A stretch of 64,000 bases of DNA from DASYTH01 sp036002505 (GCF_036002505.1 NZ_DASYTH010000297.1:1-64000), one strand, 5' to 3'. Counted from the first letter of the stretch, positions 34,947 to 44,019 are shown. Notes: generated by a model from the sequence alone, not told the origin. Numbers and translations are program-made.

Positions 34947-34973
34947 GCGGCGGGCCTGTGGGCGGCCCGCCGC
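34947..34973 (+). terminator. hairpin downstream of the GH10 genes
   Basis: GCGGCGGGC (34947-34955) pairs with GCCCGCCGC (34965-34973) about 100 bases after the third GH10 stop. It probably ends the xylanase transcript, or attenuates the next gene. Confidence 0.5.
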
Positions 34974-35044
34974 CACCCGCGGCATCGCCCACCGTTCCCA
35001 CCACGAGAGATCTTCCACAGAAAGTCGACGAGGAGGTCGACACC

Positions 35045-36613
35045 ATGGGTACTGACGCACGCCTCAAACGGCGTGGCTTCCTGACCGGGCTCGGGCTCGG
35101 CGCCGGCGCGCTCGCGCTGCGCCCGGCCGAGGCCCTCGCACAAGTGATCACCGAGGCCGCCGGCGGGCTGGCCACCAGCCCGGACCGGTTCGGCCGGATC
35201 TTCAATCTCGCCCCGTTCGCGGACTTCAACTCCTCGTCGCTGCGTACCGCGCTGTCGGCGATGGGCGCCCCGGGCGGCCTCATGGACGCGCGCGACCCGC
35301 TGTCCGAAGGCCCGATCCGGCTGATCACCAACCCGGAGCTCAGCCCGAACAACCAGGACAACCCCACGCACACGGCCGGCACCACGTTCTTCGGCCAGTT
35401 CCTGGACCACGACATGACCTTCGACCAGACCTCGCGGCTGGGTGTGGTCACCGCCCCCGAGACGTCACCCAACACCCGGACGCCGGCCCTGGACCTGGAC
35501 TCCGTCTACGGACGTGGACCGGCGCTGGACCCGCAGTTCTACGACCCGGCGGACCGGGACAAGTTCCGGGTGGAGAGCGGCGGCCTGTTCGAGGACCTGC
35601 CCCGGCAGGCCAACGGCACGGCGATCATCGGGGACCCGCGCAACGACGAGAACCTGATGATCTCCGGGCTGCACGCGGCGTTCCTGCTGTTCCACAACCG
35701 GGTCGTGGACACGCTGCGGGCGCAGGGCCAGACGAACGTGTTCGCGGCCGCGCAGCGGACGGTCCGCTGGCACTACCAGTGGATCATCCTGCACGAGTTC
35801 CTGCCGCAGATCGTCGGCCAGCCGCTGATCGACGACGTCCTGCGCAACGGCCGGCGGGTCTACCGGCCGGCGGCCGGGCAGCAGTTCATCCCGGTCGAGT
35901 TCCAGGGCGCCTGCTACCGGTTCGGGCACAGCATGGTCCGGCCGTCCTACCGGGCGAACCTGGCCGGCGACCCGGGCGGCTCCGCGGCCAGCGGCGCACC
36001 GGCGTTCTTCGGTTTCGTCTTCGACCCGGCGGGCGAGGGCCAGGCCGACCCGGTGGACCTGCGCGGCGGGGCCCGGGCACGCCGGCGGTTCATCGGCTGG
36101 CAGACGTTCTTCAACTTCGGTGACGGCGCGGTGCGGCCGAACAAGCGGATCGACACGAAGATCTCCACGCCGCTGTTCAACCTGCCGCTCGGGGCCATCG
36201 CGAGCGGTGACCCGCCGACCGCGCTGCCGCAGCGCAACCTGCTCCGGCACGTCACCTGGTCCATACCCGGTGGCCAGCAGATCGCGATGGCCCTCGGCAT
36301 CCAGCCGCTGTGGGCCGAGCACTTCCCGGAGCTGCAGCAGCTCGGCCACGGCCTGCCGAGCAGCACCCCGCTGTGGTACTACGCGTTGAAGGAGGCCGAG
36401 GTGGCCGGCGGGCAGCGGCTGGCCGGCGTCGGCGCGCGGATCGTCGCCGAGGTGTTCGTCGGCCTGCTCCAGCTCGACCCCGGCGCCTACCTCGCGACCC
36501 AGCCGGGCTGGGTGCCGACGCTGCCGCGCCGCGGCGGGCTGCCGACCGGGGACTTCACGATGGTGGACCTGCTCACCTTCGCCCGGGTGGACCCGACCAG
36601 CCGGGGGCAGTAG
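35045..36613 (+). CDS. Tat-exported heme peroxidase, animal-peroxidase superfamily
   Basis: A 522-residue protein of the an_peroxidase (PF03098) family that oxidises substrates with hydrogen peroxide. The N-terminus LKRRGFLTGLGLGAGALAL is a Tat signal, so it should be exported folded with heme. The distal histidine motif is FFGQFLDHDMTFD (near 124), and the proximal histidine motif is YRFGHSMVRPSYR (near 296). The central HAAFLLFHNRVVD and LHEFLPQIVG stretches fit the family. ATG at 35045 with GAGGAGG upstream. It directly follows the xylanases, which suggests an extracellular oxidative role in plant biomass attack. That link is inference. Confidence 0.85.
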   Translation: MGTDARLKRRGFLTGLGLGAGALALRPAEALAQVITEAAGGLATSPDRFGRIFNLAPFADFNSSSLRTALSAMGAPGGLMDARDPLSEGPIRLITNPELSPNNQDNPTHTAGTTFFGQFLDHDMTFDQTSRLGVVTAPETSPNTRTPALDLDSVYGRGPALDPQFYDPADRDKFRVESGGLFEDLPRQANGTAIIGDPRNDENLMISGLHAAFLLFHNRVVDTLRAQGQTNVFAAAQRTVRWHYQWIILHEFLPQIVGQPLIDDVLRNGRRVYRPAAGQQFIPVEFQGACYRFGHSMVRPSYRANLAGDPGGSAASGAPAFFGFVFDPAGEGQADPVDLRGGARARRRFIGWQTFFNFGDGAVRPNKRIDTKISTPLFNLPLGAIASGDPPTALPQRNLLRHVTWSIPGGQQIAMALGIQPLWAEHFPELQQLGHGLPSSTPLWYYALKEAEVAGGQRLAGVGARIVAEVFVGLLQLDPGAYLATQPGWVPTLPRRGGLPTGDFTMVDLLTFARVDPTSRGQ

Positions 36614-36945
36614 TCCGGGCGCGGAGGGTGGCCCTGGACGGTACCTGAGTACGGGGCCACCCTCCTAAGTAATGCCGGTGGACAGACCGGTGATGTCGGG
36701 ATTTGCCGGGTCAAAACGGACGGCGTTCCGAACCCCCAAGGGTTTCTCATCCGACGGCCGAAATTCACCCGTATTCGTTGTGTGGCGTGGGATTTCTCCG
36801 ATCCGCGGGGTCACGGTCGCGTTACTTGAGTGGTTCTGGTCGTGGAGTCTTGTTGACCTTGACTCATATATTGGAATCGGTCCAGGTATTGCATCCCTGG
36901 GTCTATTTGCGCTGACTGCCTTTCCCACCACCACGGAGGGTCCCT
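36614..36945 (+). other. 332-bp gap: terminator hairpin and promoter region
   Basis: GGAGGGTGGCCC (36623-36634) pairs perfectly with GGGCCACCCTCC (36654-36665), a terminator for the peroxidase gene. The remainder is relatively AT-rich and probably holds the next promoter; no gene is supported there. Confidence 0.65.
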
Positions 36946-38547
36946 GTGGCTGAAAAAACCTCTGGTCGACATACTTCACGCTGCCCGGTGGCGCATGGGC
37001 GACCGGCCCAGGCCGACACCAGCAATATGGTTCCTATTCTCACGCGGCCGGTGTCGCGCCGCATGGCGCTGCGCACCGGCGGCGCGTTCGCCGGGGCGAT
37101 GGCCGCCATCGGCACTCTGGGCCTGCTCGACAATCTGGGCTGGGTTCCGGAGCGGGTCGCCTGGGCCGACCCCGGCACGCTCGCGTTCCCGGACGTCCAG
37201 TTCGACATCGGCCCGTTCATGCCGCCCGCGCAGACCATCGACGGCGTGCCGGTGGCCATGCCGCCCATCCACACGGTGTTCGTCACCGCCCGGCTGGCCC
37301 GGGCTCCGTCCAAGGCCGACCAGGTGCGGATGGAGGCGGCGCTGCGCAACATCGAGGCGAACTACCCGTACTCGCCCGGCGGCGTGATGACGCACGTGTC
37401 CTACAGCGACAACTACTTCGCCCGGCTGCCCGCCACGGTGGTCACCGCCAACATGCCGCTCACCGTGGCGTTCAACGGTTTGCCGGCGGGGCAGCGGGTG
37501 CTCAAGCGCGCGGTGCCGGGGCCGACCGACGTGGCGCCCGGGAACCGGACGCTGGAGCTGCGCCGGGCCGAGTTCACCGTGCCGGTCGTCATGGAGAGCA
37601 ACGACATCCTGTTCACCGTGCGCGGCGACGACGCCTCGCGGATCGCCGATGTGGTGCAGTGGCTGGGCGGCAGCAACCGGATGCTGGGCCGGGCACAGCC
37701 CTCGCCGGTGTTCGACGCCGGCATGACGATCACCTCGACCCGCGCGGAGTTCGTCCAGATGGGCCTGCCCCGGAACGTGGCGGCCACTCAGGGCCTCGTC
37801 TTCGCGGACTTCGTCAACCCGTTCTCCCCGATGTGGATGGGCTTTGCCGACCAGCAGGTGGACGCCAGCGCACCGCCGCAGAACGTGACGTTCGTAGGCG
37901 GTGGCGGGATCAAGCTCACCAACGCCGCGGCCGGCAGCTACTTCGACAACGGCGCGATCCAGCACCTGTCGCATCTGCTGCTCGACCTTCGCCAGTTCTA
38001 TGTGGACGGTACGCCGCCGGAAGAGCCGGGCGACGACGTCCGGGAGCCGTTCAGCGAGCGGCTGCAGTACATGTTCGAGGCCCCGCCGCAGGTGCAGGAG
38101 GATCCCACGGATCCGTTCCGGGACGGCGGCGGGCCGCGCAACCTCGGCCGGCGCGGTGCCTTCCTGCCGAACGTGTTCCGCGGTGCGAACTACGCCCAGC
38201 AGTCCGCGCAGCAGTTCGCCCGGATCGGGCACGTCTCGGCGCTGCACCGGTCCGGCCGGGCGTCCGACGGGCGGCCGATCCACCTGCGGATCGACGGGCC
38301 GGGCTTCGACGCGATGGACACCACCACCGGCCGCAACACGCCGAAGCTGCAGTTCTCCGGGTTCTTCCCGAGCGCCGACTTCTTCAGCACGTTGCGGCGC
38401 AACCAGGGCTCGCTGGACCTGCTGGACCAGTTCGACCTGGAGGAGGAGGACCACGGCCTGGAGCGGTTCATCACCGCCACCCGCCGGCAGAACTACCTGA
38501 TCCCGCCGCGCAGGCACCGGGCCTTCCCGCTCATCGAGCTCACCTGA
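36946..38547 (+). CDS. Tat-exported DyP-like (DUF7405-type) protein
   Basis: A 533-residue protein with a twin-arginine signal (SRRMALRTGGAFAGAMAAIG near residue 37). The body matches my memory of a Tat-signal family seen in haloarchaea and actinobacteria (DUF7405), with a ferredoxin-like DyP-type layout. Landmarks are THVSYSDNYFARLP, the MWMGFADQQ region, GAIQHLSHLLLDLRQFY, and ARIGHVSALHRSGRASDGRP with PKLQFSGFFPSADFF. Histidines in QHLSH and IGHVS could ligate heme, but no textbook GxxDG motif is seen, so peroxidase activity is only a guess. GTG at 36946 has GGAGGG 5 bases upstream. Its position beside the heme peroxidase suggests a shared extracellular redox task. Confidence 0.5.
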   Translation: MAEKTSGRHTSRCPVAHGRPAQADTSNMVPILTRPVSRRMALRTGGAFAGAMAAIGTLGLLDNLGWVPERVAWADPGTLAFPDVQFDIGPFMPPAQTIDGVPVAMPPIHTVFVTARLARAPSKADQVRMEAALRNIEANYPYSPGGVMTHVSYSDNYFARLPATVVTANMPLTVAFNGLPAGQRVLKRAVPGPTDVAPGNRTLELRRAEFTVPVVMESNDILFTVRGDDASRIADVVQWLGGSNRMLGRAQPSPVFDAGMTITSTRAEFVQMGLPRNVAATQGLVFADFVNPFSPMWMGFADQQVDASAPPQNVTFVGGGGIKLTNAAAGSYFDNGAIQHLSHLLLDLRQFYVDGTPPEEPGDDVREPFSERLQYMFEAPPQVQEDPTDPFRDGGGPRNLGRRGAFLPNVFRGANYAQQSAQQFARIGHVSALHRSGRASDGRPIHLRIDGPGFDAMDTTTGRNTPKLQFSGFFPSADFFSTLRRNQGSLDLLDQFDLEEEDHGLERFITATRRQNYLIPPRRHRAFPLIELT

Positions 38548-38558
38548 GGTGCCGTGCA

Positions 38559-38597
38559 GGACCCCCTCGGACTCCCCCCGAGGGGGTCCTTCATTTT
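38559..38597 (+). terminator. intrinsic terminator
   Basis: GGACCCCCTCGG (38559-38570) pairs perfectly with CCGAGGGGGTCC (38578-38589), followed by TTCATTTT. One of the few hairpins here with a T-run. Confidence 0.85.
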
Positions 38598-38789
38598 GTT
38601 CGGATCATGCACTCTGGAACGGATCGCTAAACTGCGGGGCTCGCTAATTTGCTCGAATCCAATTGTAACTTTTCGAAATCACTAATACCACCTAAGTGTC
38701 TTGTGAATTCCTGGTGTCTGTGGGCACACTTGATGGATCAAGGGCGCGCATGGTGGTTTGTTTTTCGAGGTTAGAAGGGGATTCGCGCC

Positions 38790-39341
38790 ATGCCTGGAGA
38801 AATAGTTGACAACGCCATAGCCGTGCCCGCCGCCGCTTCCGGTTCGCACCGTGTGCTGCCGGCCGCGGTCCGAAAGTTTCAGGCGTTGGAAGTGCGGGCC
38901 ATCGACGAGCTGCGCCGTATCAGCCTGCCCCTGCTGCGCTGGGCGGTCGGCATCGTGTTCGTCTGGTTCGGCGCACTGAAGCTGGTAGGTAGCACACCGG
39001 TCGCCGATTTCGTGGCGCACACGCTGCCCTGGTTCAATCGCGCCTGGCTCATTCCCGCGCTCGGCCTGTTCGAGGTCGCCATCGGGGTCGCCATGATTGT
39101 CGGACGTTTCCTCACGGTGGTGTGCGCCGTGATGGTGGCCCACCTGGCCGGCACGTTCCTCTCCCTGGTCATGCAGCCCGAGGTCACCTTCCAGCACGGC
39201 AACCCGCTGATGCTGACCGCTGAGGGCGAGTTCGTCATGAAGAACCTGGTGCTGATCGCCGCCGGCCTGGTCATCGCCGCCCGCTTCACCCGCCCCCGCC
39301 GCGCCGCCATCCCCGCTTCGCGGCGCCCCGGCGAGGACTGA
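38790..39341 (+). CDS. DoxX/DUF417-like membrane protein
   Basis: A 183-residue membrane protein with four hydrophobic segments (about 48-66, 83-100, 104-125, 145-165). LLRWAVGIVFVWFGALKLVG followed by PALGLFEVAIGVAMIVGR is typical of the DoxX/YkgB (DUF417) superfamily, whose members take part in redox or stress processes of unclear chemistry. The N-terminal 45 residues are polar and probably cytoplasmic. GAAGGGG precedes the ATG. It lies behind an AT-rich 190-bp promoter region and appears to be transcribed alone. Confidence 0.65.
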   Translation: MPGEIVDNAIAVPAAASGSHRVLPAAVRKFQALEVRAIDELRRISLPLLRWAVGIVFVWFGALKLVGSTPVADFVAHTLPWFNRAWLIPALGLFEVAIGVAMIVGRFLTVVCAVMVAHLAGTFLSLVMQPEVTFQHGNPLMLTAEGEFVMKNLVLIAAGLVIAARFTRPRRAAIPASRRPGED

Positions 39342-39563
39342 TCGGCGACAAGTCGGTTGCCCGGCGGGCTCGCGGCGGTGGGCGCGTGGCTCGCCGGGGT
39401 GGTCCGGTGGCGTCGGCGGGCGGCGGTTTGGGGTGGGCGCCCGGCTTTGAAGATGGCTTGGGAAGGCGGCCGGGCCGGTCGGGCGCCGGGTTCCGGGAGT
39501 TGTCCATCGTGATCGGGGTGATCGGGTCTGGTGTGGCTGGTGGGACCGGTGGGGCGTTGACCA

Positions 39564-39620
39564 ATGCCCTGAAGGCGGCCTTCGGGACGTTGAGCGTCCT
39601 GAAGGCCGCCTTCAGGGCAT
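39564..39620. repeat. GAAGGC-type palindromic intergenic element
   Basis: Inverted repeat with 26-bp arms (39564-39589 and 39595-39620), one mismatch, loop TTGAG. Nearly the same sequence as the element at 18-60, including GGGACGTT and the flanking GGCATG. It does not directly follow a gene, so it is better described as a dispersed repeat than as a dedicated terminator. Confidence 0.85.
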
Positions 39621-39760
39621 GTGTCGACCGCCCAATAGTCTCACCAGTCCCTCGTCCTTGCCTTCTTTCCCGGCCACCCAGCCAACCGTCACCCGCCCCG
39701 TCGCCCGGACCCACCCGCCAGCCACGACACCTGACCAAACTGGCTCTTGTTTTGACCATA

Positions 39761-39780
39761 CCGAGTATGCATACTCGGTA
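39761..39780. promoter_or_regulatory. PadR-type operator, perfect 20-bp palindrome
   Basis: ACCGAGTATGCATACTCGGT is a perfect dyad ending 3 bases before the PadR start codon. TTGACC (39753-39758) just upstream could be the minus-35, so the palindrome covers the expected minus-10. Autoregulation by the PadR protein is the natural reading. Confidence 0.75.
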
Positions 39781-39783
39781 TCC

Positions 39784-40362
39784 ATGTCAGTCAAGCACGG
39801 CCTGCTCGCGCTGCTGGAACGCGGCCCGATGTACGGCTACCAGCTGCGCGCGGCGTTCGAGGAGTCCACGGGCGGCACCTGGCCGCTGAACATCGGGCAG
39901 GTGTACACCACCCTGTCCCGGCTGGAGCGCGACGAGCTGGTGCGCGCGCTGCCGGAGGGTGAGGGCGGGCAGCGCTCCTACGAGATCACCGGAGCGGGGC
40001 GGGCGGAGCTGGCGCTCTGGTTCGCCACCCCGGTGAGCCGTGGCGACCGGCCGCGCGACGAGCTGGCGATCAAGCTGGCGCTGGCGCTGACCACGCCGGG
40101 CGTCGACGCGCGGGCGGTGCTGCAGACCCAGCGCACCGCCACCATGCGCGGGTTGCAGGAGCTCACCCGGCTGAAGTCGCGGTCCGCCGCGCCCGGGGAC
40201 CTGGCCTGGCGGCTGGTGCTGGACTCGATGCTGTTCCAGGCGGAGGCGGAGGTGCGCTGGTTGGACCACTGCGAGGCGAGCCTGAGCCGCTATGCCGCGC
40301 CGCCGGAGCCGGTCCCGGTCGCGCCCGAAGAGGAACCGAGTGAGGAGGGGGCACGTCGATGA
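39784..40362 (+). CDS. PadR family transcriptional regulator
   Basis: A 192-residue repressor. The N-terminal winged helix (about 1-85) has MSVKHGLLALLERGPMYGYQ and the WPLNIGQVYTTLSRLERDEL recognition region. The C-terminal Vir-type dimerisation part (about 95-170) is helical. Its stop overlaps the ATPase start (ATGA, 40359-40362), so it is the first gene of an operon with an ABC export system, as is common for PadR proteins that control drug or peptide efflux. The perfect palindrome just before the start supports self-repression with release by a ligand. Confidence 0.9.
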   Translation: MSVKHGLLALLERGPMYGYQLRAAFEESTGGTWPLNIGQVYTTLSRLERDELVRALPEGEGGQRSYEITGAGRAELALWFATPVSRGDRPRDELAIKLALALTTPGVDARAVLQTQRTATMRGLQELTRLKSRSAAPGDLAWRLVLDSMLFQAEAEVRWLDHCEASLSRYAAPPEPVPVAPEEEPSEEGARR

Positions 40363-41087
40363 CGATCTTGGAGCTGGATGCGGTGCACCGGGTGCACGGC
40401 AGTGGGGCGACGGCGGTGCATGCCTTGCGGGGGGTTTCGGTGAGTGTGGGGCAGGGGGAGCTGGTGGCGGTGATGGGGCCGTCCGGGTCCGGCAAGTCCA
40501 CGTTGCTGAACCTGGCCGGCGGGTTGGACTCGCCGACCCAGGGCACGGTCACGGTGGACGGCACGTCGCTGGGGGAGTGCGGCCGGCGGGCGCTGGCGGC
40601 GCTGCGGCGACGCCGGGTGGGCTACGTGTTCCAGGACCTGAACCTGCTGGCCAGCCTCACCGCGGCGGAGAACGTGGCACTGCCGCTGGAGTTGGACGGG
40701 ATGCCGGTGCGGAAGGCCCGCCCGCTCGCCGAGGCCGCACTGTCCGAAGTGGACCTCGACGGTCTCGGCCAGCGGTTCCCGGACGAGCTTTCCGGCGGGC
40801 AGCAGCAGCGGGTGGCCATCGCCCGGGCGCTGATCGGGGAGCGCCGGCTGATCCTGGCCGACGAGCCGACCGGGGCGCTGGACTCGCAGACCGGCGAGGC
40901 CGTGCTCCGGCTCCTTCGCTCCAAAGTAGACGGTGGGGCGGCGGGTGTCCTGGTCACGCATGACGCGCGGCACGCGGCGTGGGCGGACCGGGTGGTCTTC
41001 CTGCGGGACGGCGTCATCGTGGACACCGCCGGGCCGCTCGACCAGCCCGACGAGCTGCTCAACGTGCCGGGTGGTGCGCGGTCATGA
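40359..41087 (+). CDS. ABC transporter ATP-binding protein, MacB/LolD type
   Basis: A 242-residue ATPase that pairs with the FtsX-like permease downstream. Walker A GPSGSGKST, Q-loop YVFQDLNLL, signature LSGGQQQRV, Walker B LILADEP with TGALDSQTG, H-loop THD. This is the pattern of MacB-type mechanotransmission systems that export antimicrobial peptides or act on the cell envelope. Start overlaps the PadR stop. Its own stop overlaps the ATG of bridge mini-ORF 4. Confidence 0.92.
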   Translation: MTILELDAVHRVHGSGATAVHALRGVSVSVGQGELVAVMGPSGSGKSTLLNLAGGLDSPTQGTVTVDGTSLGECGRRALAALRRRRVGYVFQDLNLLASLTAAENVALPLELDGMPVRKARPLAEAALSEVDLDGLGQRFPDELSGGQQQRVAIARALIGERRLILADEPTGALDSQTGEAVLRLLRSKVDGGAAGVLVTHDARHAAWADRVVFLRDGVIVDTAGPLDQPDELLNVPGGARS

Positions 41088-41245
41088 GCGGAGCTTGCGG
41101 AGCGAATCATCGATACTCCGGCAACTCCGAGCCTGCGAGGAGATGCCGGCTTGGCGGACCTTGCGGAGCGCATCAAACACCGGCCCGGCCCCGAGGGACG
41201 CGGGGCCGGGGTCTGCGTCACCGAGCTAGCGAGGTGAAGCAATGA
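41084..41245 (+). CDS. bridge mini-ORF 4 (53 aa) between ATPase and permease
   Basis: Begins ATG overlapping the ATPase stop (ATGA, 41084-41087) and stops TGA overlapping the permease ATG (ATGA, 41242-41245). The peptide is MSGACGANHRYSGNSEPARR and so on, ending RHRASEVKQ; no family recognised. At DNA level its two ends match those of mini-ORF 1 (RTGAGCG..AGCTTGCG..AGCGAA at the left, CACCGAGCT.GCGAGGTGA at the right), while the middle differs in length and sequence. Confidence 0.45.
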   Translation: MSGACGANHRYSGNSEPARRCRLGGPCGAHQTPARPRGTRGRGLRHRASEVKQ

Positions 41246-43950
41246 GGGGATGGCTGACCGCGCTGCGGATGGCCCGGCGTGAGGCCCGGCGCGCCAAGGG
41301 CCGCTCCCTGCTGGTGATCGGGATGATCCTGCTGCCGGCCGCGGCGCTGTCGTTCCTCGCGGTGGGGGACGACAACTTCACCCTCACCCCCGAGGAGAGT
41401 GCGGACCGGGCGATGGGCACCGCGCAGGCGGTGATCAGCTGGCCGTACGGCGGCCCCGTGCAGCAGTTGCACGATTTCCTGGACGCCCTCCCGGGCCGCG
41501 ACACACCGCCACCGCCGGCCGCCGAGCCGACCGACGAGGCGCTGCTGGCCCTGCTGCCGGCCGGCTCCCGGGTCATCCCGTACCGGCTCGGGACGCTCAC
41601 CATGCGCACCGCGACCGGGACCGGAACCCTCAGCGCCCGGATGCTCGACTACGCCGATCCCCTGGCCCAGGGCATCTACACCCAGCTCTCCGGCCGGGCT
41701 CCGGCGAACCCGGACGAGGTCGCGCTGACCAGGTCCGCCGCGAGCCGGCTGGGGGTCGACCTGAACGGCTCGGTCAGCCTCGCCGACGGCAGCCGCACGT
41801 TCCGCGTCGCGTCCCTCGTGGAGGATCCGAAGGAACTGAAGGCGACCACGATCATCCTGCCGCCCCAGCAGCTGCGGTTGTCCGAGGACCGGGCGGACCG
41901 GCAGTGGCTGGCGGCCACGCCGTCCACGCTGACCTGGACCCAGGTCAAGGAGCTCAACACGCACGGGGTGACCGCGCTGTCCCGGTACGTGCTGGCGCAC
42001 ACGCCGAGCGACGCCGAGCTCTACCAGACGGGCGTGCACCGCAGCAGCGGCAGCCATGGGATACCGCCCGACGTCTTCACGCTCGTGGCCGGAGTGGCGA
42101 CGCTCGAGGTGGTCCTGCTGGCCGGGCCGGCGTTCGCGGTCGGCGCCCGGCGCCGCAGGCGGGAGCTGGCGCTGGTCGCGGCGGCCGGTGCCACCCCGGC
42201 GCAGGTCCGGCGGATCGTGCTGGCCGACGGCGTGGTGCTCGGGGCGGTGGCCGCGGTCATCGGTGCCGCGCTGGGGATCGCGGCCGGGGCGGTCCTCCGG
42301 CCGGTGCTCGAGAAGTCCTTCGGCTACCGCGCCGCCGCGGACTTCGGGGTGAGCCCGCTGGCGCAGGTGATCCTCATCTGCCTGGCCGTGCTGACCGGCG
42401 TGCTGGCCGCGCTGGTGCCGGCGTGGATCACCGGCCGGCAGGACGTGGTGGCCGCCCTCGCCGGCCGGCGGGGGATCACCCGGACCCGGCGGCGCTGGCC
42501 GGTTCTCGGCCTGGTGCTGGCCGCCGCCGGCATCGGCGTGGTGATCTTCGGGGCGACCCTGGACGACGAGGACCGGCAATTTCCGGTCATTCTCATCGGG
42601 GTGATCGTCTTCGAGTTGGGTCTGGTCGCCTGCACACCCGCGCTGGTGGGTCTGGTCGCGCGGCTGAGCCGGTGGACGCCGCTGGCCTTGCGGATCGCGC
42701 TACGCGACACGTCCCGCAACCGCACCGCGGCAGCGCCGGCGATCTCCGCGGTGATGGCCGCGGTCGTCGGCACCATCGCCGTCGGGGTCGTGTCCATCTC
42801 GATCACCGCACGGGAGGCCTCGGAGAGTGCCGGGCAGCCGGGCGACGTCATCGTGTTGCGGATCAACCGGGACGGCTCCGGCGGCGTGCGGGGCGTTCCG
42901 GCCGACGCCATCGAACGGCTGCGCACCGTGCTGCCGGTGGCCTCCGCACACGAGATCAACATGCCGAACTGCTCCGGGCGGTGCTTCATCCACCCGGCTA
43001 TTCCCGCGGCCATCGCCTGCCCGTACTCGGGTGACGTGCTGGGCCACCTGCCGAACGCGGACGAGCAGCGCGCCGCGCGGGCCGACCGGCGCTGCGACGA
43101 CGTGCGCCGGGTGAACCGGTATTTCAGCGGCACCTACGGCACCGACAGCGGCCTGGCGGTCATCCTCGACGACACGTCGGCGAGCGCGATGGTCAGCATG
43201 CCGGCCGGGGACGCCGAGGCGGTCAACGCGGCGATGCGCGGCGGTGCCGTGGTCGTCAGCGACGCCCGCTACCTGGAGAGCGGCCGGGCCTTGCTGGGCA
43301 TCGGGGAGATCGGCTCGGACGGGCCGGAGCGCACCGTGACCGCGCCCGGTTTCCTGCTGCCGCGCGGCGCCAAGGCCCCGATCGCCATGATGACCAGCGA
43401 AACCGCGCGCTCGCTCGGGTTCGTGCCGGCCCCGTTCGGCACGCTGGTGAAGACCAGCCGGATGCCGACCGTGGCGGAGGAGGACGCGGCGGCGGCGGTC
43501 CTGGGCACGGAGTACGACCTGGTGGTCGACCGGGGCTCGGAGCCGGACAACCAGATGCTGATCATTCTGGCCATCGTGGCCGCGGTGATCACGCTGGGCA
43601 CGGCCGCGATCGCCACCGGGCTGATGGCCGCGGACGGCCGCGCGGACCTGGCCACCCTCGGCGCCGTCGGGGCGTCCCCTCGGGTGCGCAAGTTGCTGTC
43701 GTTGAGCCAGTCCGGGGTGATCGCCGGGCTCGGATCGCTGCTCGGCGCGGCCGCCGGGCTGGGCGTCTCCACGGCCGTGCTGGCCGCGCTCAACCAGCGC
43801 TTCGCCGGCATCTGGCCGGCGCCCACCCCGTTCCCGATCGGGGTGCCCTGGCTCAACGTCGCCCTCGCGGTGGTCGCGGTGCCGGTGGTGGCGATGCTCG
43901 GCGCCGGCCTGCTCACCCGGGCCCGGCTGCCCATCGAGCGCCGAGAATAA
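41242..43950 (+). CDS. FtsX-like ABC transporter permease
   Basis: A 902-residue membrane protein with the layout of long actinobacterial FtsX permeases. It has an N-terminal helix (about 22-40), a large extracellular domain, three helices (about 275-420) with the FtsX core, a second set (about 430-530), another extracellular domain, and three C-terminal helices (about 770-890). The conserved RRRRELALVAAAGATPAQVR motif (near 304) and its second copy DLATLGAVGASPRVRKLL (near 800) show the internal duplication. It works with the upstream ATPase. The extracellular part has paired cysteines (NCSGRCF, CPYSGDV). Substrate unknown. Confidence 0.88.
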   Translation: MRGWLTALRMARREARRAKGRSLLVIGMILLPAAALSFLAVGDDNFTLTPEESADRAMGTAQAVISWPYGGPVQQLHDFLDALPGRDTPPPPAAEPTDEALLALLPAGSRVIPYRLGTLTMRTATGTGTLSARMLDYADPLAQGIYTQLSGRAPANPDEVALTRSAASRLGVDLNGSVSLADGSRTFRVASLVEDPKELKATTIILPPQQLRLSEDRADRQWLAATPSTLTWTQVKELNTHGVTALSRYVLAHTPSDAELYQTGVHRSSGSHGIPPDVFTLVAGVATLEVVLLAGPAFAVGARRRRRELALVAAAGATPAQVRRIVLADGVVLGAVAAVIGAALGIAAGAVLRPVLEKSFGYRAAADFGVSPLAQVILICLAVLTGVLAALVPAWITGRQDVVAALAGRRGITRTRRRWPVLGLVLAAAGIGVVIFGATLDDEDRQFPVILIGVIVFELGLVACTPALVGLVARLSRWTPLALRIALRDTSRNRTAAAPAISAVMAAVVGTIAVGVVSISITAREASESAGQPGDVIVLRINRDGSGGVRGVPADAIERLRTVLPVASAHEINMPNCSGRCFIHPAIPAAIACPYSGDVLGHLPNADEQRAARADRRCDDVRRVNRYFSGTYGTDSGLAVILDDTSASAMVSMPAGDAEAVNAAMRGGAVVVSDARYLESGRALLGIGEIGSDGPERTVTAPGFLLPRGAKAPIAMMTSETARSLGFVPAPFGTLVKTSRMPTVAEEDAAAAVLGTEYDLVVDRGSEPDNQMLIILAIVAAVITLGTAAIATGLMAADGRADLATLGAVGASPRVRKLLSLSQSGVIAGLGSLLGAAAGLGVSTAVLAALNQRFAGIWPAPTPFPIGVPWLNVALAVVAVPVVAMLGAGLLTRARLPIERRE

Positions 43951-44005
43951 TGCGGTGAATGCGTCCTTCCGCGCGCTCAGTGAGAGGAAGGACGCATTCA
44001 CCGCA
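43951..44005. terminator. palindromic terminator-like repeat
   Basis: TGCGGTGAATGCGTCCTTCC (43951-43970) pairs perfectly with its complement at 43986-44005 around a 15-base loop, starting right after the permease stop. It resembles the GAAGGC family in size and placement but has a different arm sequence. Confidence 0.75.
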
Positions 44006-44019
44006 CTCGAGGGGGACGC

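Larger units (their letters stand above)
39342..39783 (+). other. 442-bp gap with palindromic element and PadR operator
   Basis: No gene is supported. Small frames across it encode ALKAAFGTL-type peptides on both strands, which are read-through of the palindromic repeat at 39564-39620. The right end holds the PadR operator and promoter. Confidence 0.6.

Noticed and set aside
39386..39759. Small genes encoding ALKAAFGTL-type peptides in the gap before padR
   Set aside because: The peptides arise from reading the palindromic repeat in both directions, with no ribosome site or conserved start.
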